64,000 bases of DNA from an uncultured Prevotella sp. GTDB lineage: Bacteria > Bacteroidota > Bacteroidia > Bacteroidales > Bacteroidaceae. The stretch covers positions 1 through 64,000 of the forward strand of contig CAMIVY010000014.1 in NCBI GenBank assembly GCA_946402275.1, written 5' to 3'. Below the pieces are notes generated by a model. That model did not search any database and was not told the DNA's origin. It saw only the letters and a list, made by a program, of their open reading frames with translations. Position numbers and translations under genes: made by a program. Shown here piece by piece: positions 36,301 through 51,300 of the stretch (position 1 is its first letter; every line of letters starts with the position of its first letter).

Positions 36301-39300
36301 CCATCGTAGAACTTGGTCTGGCTGTCAGACATGATAAGAAGGCATACGCTATTGGTATCTTCGTACCTCATGGACATTTTGAAGTGACGGAGACGTCCTT
36401 CCTGCGTACCACCCAGTTTGAGTATGATGGTCCTAAGGATGAAAACTATAGGGTAACTGGAGACGTTGGTACTACAGTAGATGGCAGATCTCCTATGATT
36501 ATCAATGGCGGTGAGTATGAAATGTTCAATTTCAGATACCATGACTCCAATCGTACCCTCTATTTCCTTTTAGGTGGTAAGGCATGGGTTCACCGTTTCG
36601 CCCCTGGTGCCCATCCAAGTACGAATACTTCTCCAAAAGCTTATTTTTGCGCTGTAAATGCTATCGGTGGTGAGTATCCAGAGTTTTATCTTTCAGGTAT
36701 TTATCGTCCAGATATTGCTGTCCCTCAAAATCAGGGTGCACCGCACTGCTATACCAATGGTGGTAAGTTTGGCACGATGGCAGGAGCCGGTTATGACAAG
36801 GTGGCTGGTGGTGTCACATTCAAAATCAATCACTCGCTGATTAACGAATTCTATGGAGGTGGTATCAATGGTTCCAATCCTATTGGTGGCAATATTGATG
36901 TAACCATCGACTATAGCCGCGTAGAGAAATATTGCGGTGGTCCGAAGGTGGGCAATATGGCAGGAAAGACCGTTACTACCAATGCTACAGGTACGATCTT
37001 TGGCATATTCTTTGGTGCTGGTAACGGTGGAAACAGTTATTACAGAGAGCTGATAAAGGATGGCGATCAGAATTCATCGAATATAGCAAGCTGGGGTGGC
37101 CAATATGGTTGGGGGAATTTCAATCCGCTGAAAACTACTTACGATGACTCAAATGTAAACAAAGGCTATCATGCCGAGTATGAGTTTGAAGTGTTCAACC
37201 ATTCCAATGGTGTGACAGACCAGATTACCCAGCGTAGTTTTTATCGTTGGATACAGTTTGGTATTACAACTACGGGTAATGTGACGAGTAATCTGACCGA
37301 TTGCGTTGTTAATACTAACTTCTATGGTGGTGGTAACCTGGCTAGCGTGACGGGTAATGTCACATCAACACTAACCAATACTACCGTTGACGGTAATGCT
37401 TTCGGTGGTGGCTTCTCAGCAGCCATTCCTACGTTTAGTGTTCATGATAAAAATAAAGTGACATATCCGTCTATGGACTTTGCCGGAACGATAACCGACG
37501 GCAGTATTGGGTATAAGGATGATGGAGAGGGGAATACTATAGTTTATGAGTGGACCAATGATTTGAATGGAGAGACAGAAGTTAATCGTAAAAAGAATCC
37601 TGCATATGAGAAAGACGGCAAATGGTATTGCTATACATGGAATTCACTGGAGAACCTCGGTGCTGTAACCGGTAACGCTACAATAAATATTGAGGGAAAT
37701 ACCTTGGTGCATGGTAATATCTATAACGAGAATGGTGAGGTCATAGACCATGCCGGTGTGTTTGGCGGAGGTGATGCTTCTAAGGTAATAGGTAACACCC
37801 AGGTGAATATCAATGCCTCTGGCCAAAAGACAGAAGGTTTCAACACCTATAATGTATATGGCGGTGGTAATACTGCAGATATTGAGGGTAATACTAATGT
37901 GACGCTGTCTAACGGTAAGGTTAATTGGGATATCTTTGGTGGCGGTAAAGGTACATCAACGACAGTAACGGGTAATGTGACAGTAAACGTAGGAGAGAAA
38001 TCTTCTGATGCCACTCCTGCCTACACGGGTACAGGTACGGTACGTGATGTCTATGGTGGTAGTGCCCTCGGTGCTGTGAATGCTACGAAGGGAGCAGGTG
38101 ACGTGTTGTCAGCAACTACCGGCAAGACGACAACGGTTAATGTTTATGCAGGTACTATAAGTAATGTCTTTGGTGGTGGTCTTGGACATGATGATGAAGA
38201 TGATGCGAAGGATGTTGCAGCTCAGAACTTTGGTACTACAACGGTCATTGTAGAAAACAGCGACAACACCAAAGCCAAAGTAAGTGAAGCCGTCTATGGC
38301 GGTGCTAACGTCAATGGTGTGCTGAAGGCAGATGCTAAAGTGACACTGCTTGGTGGTACGATAGGAACAGCATGGACAACGCCAGTTCCTGATCCATTGC
38401 CTAACGTTGTCTTTGGCGGCGGTAAGGGTGAACCGACACTGGTGAATGGCGATGTGACGGTGAACATAGGAACGAAATCGACAGATGCCAAACCAGTCTA
38501 TAGTGGTAATGCTAACATCTATGGTAATGTCTATGGTGGTTCTGCACTTGGTAATACTAACAAGACGAGCAGTACTGATAACGAGGAATATTATGCTGAT
38601 AAGAATACGAATGTGAACCTCTATGGTGGAACTATCAAAGGTAACGTCTTTGGCGGTGGCTTGGGTAGAAAGGCTGCTGCAGCTATAGGCACAGAAGGTC
38701 AAGAAGGATATGTCGCTCCTGTAACAGCTGTTGAATCTTTCGTAGGAGGTAATGTAAACGTACTGCTCGATGGCGTGAAGTTTGTACAGTCGTTCACTGG
38801 AGAGGGTGAGAACCGTATGCCTCTGACTGCCCAAATCTTTGGTGCCAACAACCTGAATGGTACACCTAAGGGACATGTGAAGGTACTGGTAGAGCGGACA
38901 GTGAATACTGATCCTGCAAATGAGGCACTGAAAGAAATTTCTGAAACTGCGCTTGAGGCTCGTACTACTTACGATGTGGCAGCGGTTTATGGTGGTGGTA
39001 ACCAGGCAGACTATATACCTGTGGATCCTACACCTGAGACAGAACTGAATGATACAGAGGATTATGCAGAAGTTATTATCAAGGGTTGTGGTGCAACAAG
39101 TATAGAATACGTCTATGGCGGTGGTAACGCTGCTGCCGTGCCTGCTACACAGGTTACTGTCGAGAGTGCTTACATCATTCATCAACTGTTTGGTGGTGGT
39201 AATGGTAAGAGTACAAACACTTTCACGAATCCAGGTGCCAACATCGGTTTATACAATAATGGCGCAAATGAATATGGTACTGGTGAAACCAAAATCGAGT

Positions 39301-42300
39301 TGATAGGTGGTCAGGTACATGAAGTATATGGTGGTAGTAATACGTTAGGTAACGTACGTGGCGGTACTTCACTGAAGAGAAGTGATTCAAACGACTGTAC
39401 TTTGAAGATTGGTGCAATATATGGTGCCGGACAAGAAGCACCTATGGATGGTGATGTCAATATCATCCTGGAGTGTATGCCAGAGGAATTCGTCGCTCAG
39501 GTGTTTGGCGGTGCTAAGAATGCGATTGTAAATGGTAATGTCTCATTAACTGTTACCAGCGGTAAGTATGGTCAAGTATTCGGTGGTAACAACATAGGTG
39601 GTAGCATCAACGGCTCTATCACGGTGAATGTATATGAGGACGGCTGTCTGCCATTGATTATCGGTGAACTCTATGGTGGTGGTTACAATGCACCATATTC
39701 TATTTATGGATGTGAAAAAGATGGTGATACATGGAAAGCAAAGACTAGTGGTGACTTGAACTTTGATCAGGAAACAGAGGGAAGGGCAGCCATTGAAGTA
39801 AATGTCTATTCTTGTACATCTGTTGGTAAGGTGTTTGGCGGAGGATTCGGTTCAACAGCCACGGTACTGGGTAATAGCCATGTATGGATTAACACGATGC
39901 AGGGTATTGTCAATGGAACAAAACAAACTTATTCGACAAATCCGGATGTATTCATCGGAAAGATTGGACAGGTGTATGGCGGTGGAAATGCTGCTCCAAT
40001 AAAGGGCGATGTCACTATTGACATTGGTACAGCATCTGTTAATAAAGAACATTCAACAGGTAAAGATGCTGAGAAAATTGGTGTCAGAATCATTGACGGC
40101 ACCGACTATCTTGCTGCTACATCAAATACAACAACCTCGATTACTGCAGGTATCTACGGAGGTGGTTTCTCTGCTGACGTAGATGGTAATGTTACTCTGA
40201 ATATCGGTACGGTCAACCAGAATCAGGGTATCAACATCGGAGGTGACATCTTTGGTGGTGGCTTCGGTGAGAGCACCCACGTTACTGGCAATGTAACAGT
40301 AAATATTGGAACGAATGAATCTGGCACTCCTGTCGGTTATGCTAACATCACGGGTGATGTCTATGGCGGTAGTGCCAAGGGTACTGTCAATTCAAAGGAC
40401 AACACAAGTGTAAATAAATATACAAATGCTGAGAATGCAGAAGAGAAATGTTACACTAAAGTGAACTTCTATGGTGGTGCTATCACTGGTAACCTCTATG
40501 GTGGTGGTGAAGGACAAAGGGAAGCAGCAGCTCATGAGGCTGTGTATTATACACAAGAAGAGTGCGATGCATATAACACAGAACATAATTTGAAATCTGG
40601 TGATGAAGGTTACCTAACTACATCTTCTGTGAAAACTCCTGCTCAAGCTGCTGTGTCAGAAATCGCTGCTGACGTCTTTGGTCCCGTTACTGTGACGATG
40701 GAAAAGGGTAGCACGACCAGTACTGTTGTTGAAAACGTATTTGGCTGTAACAATGTACTGGGTACTCCAAAGAATACAGTAACTGTCAATATCAATGGCG
40801 GTACTGTTAACAACAGCGTTTATGGCGGTGGTAACCAAGCTGCCTATACGCCAACGGTAGAATTGGAAGAAGCGAATAAGATTTATCCTGCAGTCAACAT
40901 CAACAACGGCACTATAACAGAAAACGTCTTTGGTGGTGGTCTCGGTACAACAGCAACCGTTACAGGTAATCCGCACGTCACGATGGCTGGTGGTGATGTG
41001 AAGATGTCTGTTTATGGCGGTGGCTCATTGGCAACAGTAGATGGTAGTACAAACATTGTTGTTAACGGCGGTACCATCGGAACAGAAAACCAAGGTGGTG
41101 CTACATACGGTAATATCTATGGTGGTGGTTTCGGTAATACGGAAGAAACAACAGCAGGATTGGTATCAAAAAATACGAATATTACCGTCAGTGGTGGTAC
41201 TATTCTCCATAATATCTATGGTGGTGGTGCCTACGGCTCTGTAGGTACTTATACATACAATTCAGGAACTAATACTACAACTTGTGCAGATGGTACAGGT
41301 ACTGCCAACATAACGATTACAGGCGGTACTGTTGGTACAGATGGACATGAGAATGGTATGGTGTTCGGTGCATCTCGCGGTGACGTAGCTGCTCCTGATG
41401 GCATTCATGACCGTCTGGCATGGGTCAACAACACCAATGTCATTATCGGTACGGCAGGACAAGGCACCGATGCTCCTCAGCCTCAAATTAAGGGCTCTGT
41501 ATATGGCAGTGGTGAGAATGGACATACCTTCCATGATGCCTCTGTAACCATCCATAGTGGTAGAATAGGTATTGCAGAGGGCACTCCTGTTACCGATGAC
41601 AATGGTACTCCAGGAGATACCTCGGATGATATTACATATTCAGGTGCATCATATCCTTATCGTGGTAACGTCTATGGCGGTGGTTGCGGTACGGATAAGT
41701 ACACAGACACCAATGATGAAAACAAGAAAAAATACAATCAAATAGCAGGTATTGTTCAGGGTAATGCTACGGTTACTATCGATGGCGGTCATGTAGTTCG
41801 CAACGTCTATGGTGCCGGAGCTATGGGTTCAGTAAGTGGTAAGACGACTGTTAACATCAGTGGAGGTGTCATCGGCGCAGAGGGTAGCGGTGGCGGTTAT
41901 GTCTATGCTGCTGCCCGTGGTGAAGAAGGACTAGTTGGTGATTATGCTACAACAGGTAGTACGGCTTTGAAAATTAGTGGTGGTACTATATGGGGTAGTG
42001 CTTTCGGTGGCGGTCAGTCTGGTGTCGTGAAGGGTAGTGTTGTGGTCAACGTTAGCGGTGGTACCGTCAAGAACGATCTCTATGGTGGCGGTGCACTGGC
42101 TGAGACCAATACGTTAAACTGGACACCCGGCTCAAAAGATGTTTATGTTGAGGTGCTCGGACTCTCAAAAGAAAAATATACAGAAAAGACAGATATCGTT
42201 GCTGGATCATCATCTGTTTCAGGACTATATACCAGAACTGGTGGTTCTGGTACAGAACAAGATCCATACACCTATACCCAAGCTACAGGAACGGCTCTTT

Positions 42301-45300
42301 CAGATACAAAATATTATGAGCATGTTCCCGCCTCATCGCTCGAAGGATTATATGAAAGGTCGGGCACTGAAGGAAACTATACATATACCGAAACAACAAA
42401 ACTATCATATGATGGGACCGGAACCTATTACGAAAAGAGACAAATTCCTGGAGACTGGGCAACGGGCATGAATGTTCCAAATTCAGAGCCAGTTGTTGGA
42501 CGAGGACCAGACCCAGCTAAGGGTACAAAGCACAAAACCCTTGTCACGCTAACAGGTGGTGTTATAGGTAACGTATATGGTGGCGGCTTAGGTCGATTGG
42601 CAAAAGAAGCAGGTGGTGGTGAACCCGCAGTTTCTGCTATTGCCGCAAACGTTTATGGTGATGTCAGGGTAAGCATCAACCACCCGGACTCCATTTCCAA
42701 GTATGGTGGTTCCGGCGTGGCTTTCACTAAGAATCCTGTTGACGTGACAACGACGAGCAGTAAGTCATACTCTGCTGTACCAACAGCCGGTCGTGTGTTT
42801 GGCTGTAACAATCTCAATGGCTGTCCATTGGGTGATGTTCTCGTAGAAGTATATGGAACGAGACAAATAGATGAAAAAGGAAATCTTGTTTCAGGACATA
42901 AGAATTATGAGATTCAGGCAGTCTATGGTGGCGGTGACCAGGCAGACTACTTGCCTAATGAGAATAAGAAGACACAGGTCATCATTGATGGTTGTGGAGA
43001 GACCAGTATCTCCAGAGTTTACGGAGGTGGTAACTCTGCAGCTGTACCGGCAACTGATGTTGTCATTTGGGGATCTTACGATATAGAATATGCATTTGGT
43101 GGTGGTAACGGTAGCCAGCCAATTAATAGGAATGGCAGTTGGGTAGATAATACTGGTGCCAATGTCAATGGTGCTGCCAAGATTACCTGCCATGGTGGTA
43201 AGATTGGTCAGGTATTTGGAGGTAGTGATGCCTTGGGAGTCTGCCGTAGTTCGAATCCAACATTGGAGCAGGCGGGTTCGTGTCCATTGGTCATCACCAA
43301 GTTATATGGTGCAGGCAGTGAGGCTGACGTTGATGGCGATGTAAACGTTGTCATAGCTGCATGTACAGAGACCAATTCACAAATCGAATATGTCTGTGGC
43401 GGCTCTTACAAAGCTCACATCAAAGGCGATGTTACTTTGACCATCACCAGTGGTTACTTTAAGAATGTCTATGGCGGCAATGACCAGCGAGGTGGTATTG
43501 GTGGTAACATCACTGTAAACATAGAGGAGACAGATCCATGTGATAAACCTATTATCATAGAAAACCTTGTGGGTGGTGGCAACAATGCTAAATATCCGGG
43601 TGAAAGCGGTCCCTTTACTTTTGACAAAAAGGACCGTAAAATTACTGTGAATGTCAAGTCTGCTACACGTATTGATAATGTCTATGGCGGCAGCTTTATT
43701 GAAGAAGCTAATGCAAACACGCAGGTGAATATCAATATGGTTCGTGGAGGAAAAAGTGGACGAACTGGTGTACTTCTTCCTATTGACTATGAAAAGTATA
43801 GCAAGGCTGATGGTGGCACATATCATAACATTAAAAATATTAAAACCTCAGCAGTCGTAGTAACAGGACTCACTGCAGGCGAATCGAGTGTTGTCGGTTA
43901 TTATGAAGACGAAGCCTGCACAATCTCCGCATCAGGACTTGCCGTAGCAAACAAAACTTATTATGAGAAACGAGTTACTGGTAATATCGATCCAGCAATA
44001 GGTACTATTGGCAATGTCTATGGCGGTGGTCAGCAAGGTAAAGTAACAGGAAACACCGAAGTCAATATCGGCTCATCAACCACTGTGGGTATTATGCAAC
44101 GTAATGAGAGTGGTGAGATTGTTGCTGAACGCGATGGATCAGGAAATATTATAACCATCACTTATGATGATGATCAATCCGTTCTCGGTGCTCATATTAC
44201 AGGTGATGTATTTGGTGGTGGTGAAAAGGCTGAAGTTACTGGTAACGCAGAGGTCTTTATCTGTGCGAAGAGGACTGGTGACACAACCTTTGATACTGTA
44301 ACTGAAGGTGATGAGAAGGTTACAATTGGTGGTAGCGTCTATGGTGGCGGTAGTGAAGCAGATGTGCTGACTAATGCACGTGTAACCATGGCTGGCGGTT
44401 ACGTCTTTGACGGTGTCTATGGCGGTGGTCTGAAGGGTTCCGTCGGTACGGTTACCACACGTGACATGACGGGACATACCTCGCACGAAGGTTGTGTTGG
44501 TGGCAGGCCAACGGCTTTTGCAGACGGAACCGGTAAGTGTACCGTTGTAGTCAGTGGTGGTCAGGTAGGACCTGTTGAGGTTGCAAAGGCAGATGGCGGC
44601 ATGAAGAATACGGCACGTTACTTTAAAGATCCAAACGATCTAAATGATGTCGGTCCTGTTGACGTGGGCTTTGTATTCGGTGCCGGTCGTGGTGAGGTAG
44701 AAGATCCCGCAGTTGATAAGGATGCAGATTTCCATACCTACGTAAACAATACTGATGTGACTATCAGCGGCGGTATCATTATGGCTTCTGTTTATGGTGG
44801 CGGTGAGAATGGTCGTGTGCTTCACGATACGCATGTGACTATCAGCGGTGGACAGATTGGTTGCGGTGAAGGCCAAGTAGATGAAAATGGAAAGCCTAAG
44901 CCTTATACAGAAACTCAATGGACTGCAGCGGCAACGGCTGTAGATTCGGGCGAGCCTGCCCAGATTGCATCGGCCGCACTACCCGAATGTGCAAGTTGGG
45001 ATTATGGTGAGGATACGAATAATGATGGCAAAATAGATAGTTATAACTGTTGGCCTTATGACCCATACGCTTCCGATACTGATCCGGAATCTCGTCCAGT
45101 GGCTACCGATGGCCATACCTACTATGGTAGTGTGTTCGGTGGCGGTTCCGGCTACTTCCCCTATAAGAAGGCTGACGGTACTCACGAATGGCTCCGCTCT
45201 GCCGGACAGGTATATGGTGATACGTATGTGGATATTACTGGTGGTCATATCCTGACCTCTGTATATGGTGGTAACGAGACAACAGATGTTGGTACATACA

Positions 45301-48300
45301 CCAAGAATGACAAGGGACAACCTTTAGTAAGAGTGTCTGGCGGTAAGTGTACCATCAATATGACAGGTGGTACGATTGGTGTACCACGTACAGTGCAACA
45401 GATGAAGGATCATCCTGTAACCTGTTACCTCTTCGGTGCAGGTAAGGGTGACCAGCGCACATACTTTAACACCTGGACAAATGTACAGGAGACGGTTGTC
45501 AACGTCAGTGGCAATGCTCGTATCTTTGGTTCCGTCTTCGGTGGAGGAGAGGATGGTCACGTGCTGGGAAATGCTGCGGTAAATATTGGTGATGTTACTA
45601 TTAATAATACACCACAGGATGGCGCGAATGTTAGGATTGGTACTACGGGAACATCATACGTAGATGGTAACGTCTTCGGTGGCGGCCGTGGCTTCAGTGG
45701 TGTTGCACTGACAGCTGGTAGCACTGGCGGTAATACTGCCGTGAATATCTCTGATGGTATAATGTTAGGTTCTATCTATGGTGGTGGCCGTCTGGCATCT
45801 GTGGGTATCGACTTTACCCCCGCTGATGATCCTCTTTATGGACAGTTGGTAGATGATACCTCAGGTAGTGGAGTGACACACGGTCATATCACTGTCAATA
45901 TCAGTGGTGGTACTATTGGTAACGACGTAGCTGATGCTCTATATGGCGGAAATGTCTTTGGTGCCGGCATGGGACGTAACACAAAGCTTAATGGAGAGTT
46001 GAACGAATTGTGGCCAAAGGTGGCTACTTCGAAGACTACGACCGTCAGTATCAGTGGCGGTACAATCAAGAAGAATGTCTATGGTGGAGCTGAATTCGGT
46101 ATTGTACGTAACCAAGCTAAGGTGACTATTTCCGGAAGTGCCGACATCAAAGGCAGTGTCTTTGGTGGAGGAAAAGGAAGTGATGATTACCAGACCAAGA
46201 CTCCAATTAAGGTTGGTGGTTACTCTGAGCAGGAATATCAGTATTACTCTTTCACACCAATGCTTTGGAATGGTGCTGTGTCAGGTAATACCATAGTGAA
46301 TATTGAAGGTGGTAAGATTGGCCAAAATGTCTATGGCGGTGGTGAATTGGCCTCCGTTGGTCTGATAGACTTCGTTAGTGACAAGGATGGAAACTTCACG
46401 AACATGCCAAAGCATGAAAGTCTGACGAACGGATTCGGTCTAAGTTGGCCATATAAGTTTACCTACCATGCTGCTGCTCCGAATGATGATGCTGTAGGTG
46501 GAAAAACGATAGGCGGTAAGGCTACCGTAACCATCACTGGTGGTCACATCGGTAGCACCTCCTGGAATGACGGTACAGGCTATGTGTTCGGTGGCAGTAA
46601 GGGAAAGGTGGATTTCGGTATTACCAGTATTTCCGACCAGCGTTATACAGAGGCTTTCTGTGCCAATGTGCGTGAAACCGAGGTGAACGTCAACTTTGCT
46701 ACTCCATCAGGCAAGAACAGCACGAACATAGGTACTGAGACTAATTGCATCATGGGTGCTGTCTATGGCGGTGGTGAGGATGGTCACGTCTATGAGAATG
46801 CCAAGGTCAATATCACCAGCGGTCTGATAGGTCTGAGTGTCTATGGTGCCGGTAAGGGTATTAGTACGTACAAGGGTTATTTAAAAGATGGTAGTACTAC
46901 TGATAATCAGGATGATTATAAATCTACCACAGATGACCTCTACAGCTGGACAGCCGGTAAGGTATATGGCAACACAAAAGTTACCATGACAGGCGGTCAT
47001 GTATTGAACAATGTCTATGGCGGCGGTTACCTTGGCTCTGTAGGTAAGGGTAACTATTCTGGCGGTGCTGACGATTACTTCCCTGCAGGCTATGGAGAGA
47101 CACTTACGGGCAATCTGTGGACAAGTGCAAGCGAAGGCGATGATGCCTGGGAATTCCTCCATAGCGGTAAGGCCACCGTCAAAATTGAGGGTGGTACGGT
47201 AGGAACACAGAACGGTACATACGGCAGTGTGGGCGGAGACGACAGTATGGCTACTCCTACGGGTATGGTCTTCGGTGGTAGCCGCGGACAAGCAGCGGAG
47301 GATATTATGCTCGATCCACGCTATGAATATGCGCCCAACTTCTACTTAGGCTATGTTAACGAGACTGAGGTTACCATTGGTACAGAATCCAATGGTGGGC
47401 CACGCTTATACGGTCAAGTCTTTGGCGGTGGTCGTGACGGACACGTACGTGGTAGTGCGCATGTCATTGTCAATGATGGAACTATTGGTCAGACCTATGC
47501 AGAGACAGCAGCAGCAGGCGGTAAAGATGCCGAATACCATCGCTACCATCGAGGTAATGTCTATGGTGCCGGTTCTGGTCTGGGTTTGTGGGACAGCGTG
47601 AAGGGACTTCATGGTATGTCTTCCGGTTCTGTTACTAACAGCACAAAGGTTGACATCAATGGCGGTAGGATATATAATAATGTATATGGCGGTGGAGCCA
47701 TGGCTTCTGTAGGTCCTCCAAGAATTGACACATCGAAAGACTACGCAGGTTCCAACTTGTCTAAGTGTACTGTTAACATCAATGGTGGTACCATAGGAGA
47801 TGTAAATGTTTATAATGAACATAAGTATGGCGGCACCATCTATGGCGGTAGCCGTGGTGACCGTGGCGGTGACTTGGGAACAGGTGAAACCATTGAAAAC
47901 TACGCTACTGTTCTGTGGACGGAGGTGAACATCAATCCTCATCCTACAGACCGTACCAAGGATGCCGTCATTGCCGGTAATGTCTATGGCGGTGCACGTG
48001 GTGGTCAGGTTAAGAAGGATACAAAGGTTAACCTCCTTGGCGGTGTTATCAAGCACAATGCCTATGGTGGCGGTCGAGGAACAAGCGTTGCTGCTGACGT
48101 TTTAGGCAACACCACGGTAGAACTGAACAAGGGTGCGAAATACACAACTAATGGATGTGCAGTGAAGAAAATCTTCGGTTGTAACGACCTGAATGGTACA
48201 CCGAAGGGGCATGCTTTGGTACACGTCTATGCTACACAGAAAGAAGGTACAAATAAGATTGTACCGACTGGTGGTAAGCACAAGAAGTTCGACAAGCTGA

Positions 48301-51300
48301 GCAACTATACTACAGAGAACTATGCTACGTACACTGATGAAAATGGTAAGAAATTGTCTGACCTTGCTACGGATGCAGGCATGAATTCTTCTGAAATTTC
48401 TGCATTAACCGATATTCTTACTAAAAATGACGAATTCTTTACAGAAGCAAAAATTGAAGAACTTCGTGTAAGTTTGGGCTTGACTTTTAAAGCAGGCGAT
48501 GATAAGGTTAAAAAGATTAAGGAGAAGGTACTTGATAATTATATAGATGCCATAGCTGATGGACATTACGATGTACTTGGAGTTTATGGTGGTGGTGACT
48601 TGGCTATGTATAAACCATACGGACCACAGGCCAATGATACAGAAGCTGATTATAAGGCTACTACGCAAAATACAGAAGTTATCATTGATGGTTGTGACCT
48701 CACCAGTATCAAACAAGTATATGGTGGTGGTAATGCTGCTTCTACTCCTGCAAATTATGTCAGAATAAATGCAGCCTACGAACTCCATGAGGTGTTCGGA
48801 GGTGGTAATGGTAAAGATGCCTACGAGAAAGATGGAAAGTGGTATAAGAATCCGGGTGCTAACATTGGATACTATGCAACATACCATCATGTTACCTCTG
48901 GAGAAGGAGCCGGTACCCAAGGAAATCCTTATCCTGCTATTGCAAACGAGGATGCAGATACCCCAGAGGAACGTCGCGAAAATACCAACTATCATTATGG
49001 AAAGGGTACGGCTAATTTGGAAATCACTGGTGGACGTATCCATGCGACCTATGGTGGTAGTAATACGAGAGGTAATGTCAGAGCAGAAGCATATACCAGT
49101 GACGAAGATGCCGGTGTTTGTACGATGCTGATTGATGCTACCTATCCAGCCGGCAAGAATGCTGATACCGATGCTGGATCAAAAGTTGAAGCGAAGTGCG
49201 TAGATTATGTGGATGCTATCTATGGTGGTGCGTATGATGCTAATGTGTATAGCGATGTTGTAATTGATATCACCAATGGTACATATGGTGCGATATATGG
49301 TGGTAATGATAGAAGTGGAAGGATATATGGTTCTATCACAATCAATGTACACGAGGAAGGCTGTAAGCCTATCGTCATAGGCGGACTGTATGCTGGTGGC
49401 TTTAATGCTGATTACTCTATCTATGGATTTAACAATGATGGAACTGCGCGTACAAAGGCTGAATACGAAGCACTTGAAGATAAAACTGGAATCACTGTTC
49501 AACGTGACCCGCAGATTAATATCATTTCTGCAACGAAGATTGGTAAAATCTATGGTGGTGGTTTTAACGCAAAGTTGATAGGTAATCCGTCTATTAATGT
49601 GAACATGGAGAATGGTTTTGTAGCAGCTAAGTATGTGACGGAAAACCCAAATGCCTTTTCTGTTGCACACCATGAAGTCACAGAACATGAGATGGATTGT
49701 TCATATACTGTTGAAAAGCAGGAAGACGGTAAGGCCATTCTTGCAATCGGTACTATCGGCACCATCTATGGTGGAGGTTACAAGGGCGACGTGCAAGGCG
49801 ATACACGTGTAGAGATTGGTACCGGCGAATGGCTGAACTTTACCAGTAAGAGAGAAACCACGGATGCTGATGGTAAGGTTTATACCTACAACTCTGAAAC
49901 CAATAAATGGGATTGGACCAAGACAGTTGATGAGACCACAACATCAGGCACAGTGGATGACAAACCTATTCCTGCGCGTAATGCTGCTACGATTCTAGGT
50001 AATGTATTCGGTGGCGGTGAGGGTGAAGCCAAGGAAAGTGGCGACCGTGCCTTTTTCTGTGAGTCTGCCATGGTCGGTATTGACGGCGATGGCAGCACCA
50101 ATCCTGATGGTGGCACAAGCGTCGTCATTGCCAACGGTTCTGTTGGCGGCTCTGTCTATGGCGGTGGTGAGATAGGCCGTGTAGAGAAGAACACGGTAGT
50201 CACCATCGGCGTGGAAGGCGAAGTGGCTGACGATAGCAAGTTCAAGCCGGAAATTGCAGGTAATGTGTTTGGTGCCGGCAAGGGCGTCGCCACACATGGC
50301 TATTCGGCACTGGTGCGCGGCAACAGCACCGTTACCATTCAGGGCAAGAGCCAGGTACTCGGCTCCGTCTATGGCGGTGGCGAGGTGGCTACCGTGGGAC
50401 GGTATTGGATTAATGACGGTACCTCAGAGGAAGGTAAACCTACAGTACCTAAGGGTACTCCTATGGGATACCCGTATGCAACGAGGGGCGGCGGCGTTTG
50501 TACGGTGACAGTCAAGGACGATGCCGAGATTGGTCCTGACGACATGCAGATGACAAGGGCTGGCGGTCCTGACGATTTCGGCCATGTGTTTGGTGCCGGA
50601 AAGGGAGCCACACCTTTCGATGGTTTCAAAGACAGTGAAGACCCTTGGCATGTGGATAATAACAATGCAAAGGTTACACATACTGATGCACGTACTAACG
50701 AAACCGCTAAGGCCGCCTATCTCGAATTTATCGAGACGCTTGGCTTGGCCTCCGAGACGCATGTCACCGTCGGCGGCAATGCCTTCGTCAAGGGTTCCGT
50801 CTATGGCGGTGCCGAGAATGGCTATGTGCAGACTGACACGCATGTCACCATTCAGGGTGACTGTCAGATAGGTAACGGCTATGCTCAGATGGCGGATGAC
50901 GGTACGTATCTCAGTGCCTTGGCAACGCCTGTGACACCGATTGGCGTAAACCGCCGCTATACAGCTGATGAATGGGCGCAGGGCAAGTTGATTCCTGTTG
51001 ATTCTGACCCTGCCGACCTAAAGACACTGGCAAATACTTACTATAAGAGCTCTCTGCCCGAGTGTGCCAGCTGGCCTTACCAGTCACCGTTTGACGCACA
51101 CGACAAGTTTGCCAACGCGACAGGCGACTTGGACAAGTATTCTGACGGTAATTCTACTGAGGGCGGACGCCGTGTGGCTTCTGACGGCCATACGTTCTAT
51201 GGCAATGTCTTTGGCGGTGGCTCGGGTTACTATCCTTATGCGCCGGGCAAGTGGCACTTCAAGGCTGGTTCTGTAGGTGGCGACACTTACGTGAACATTA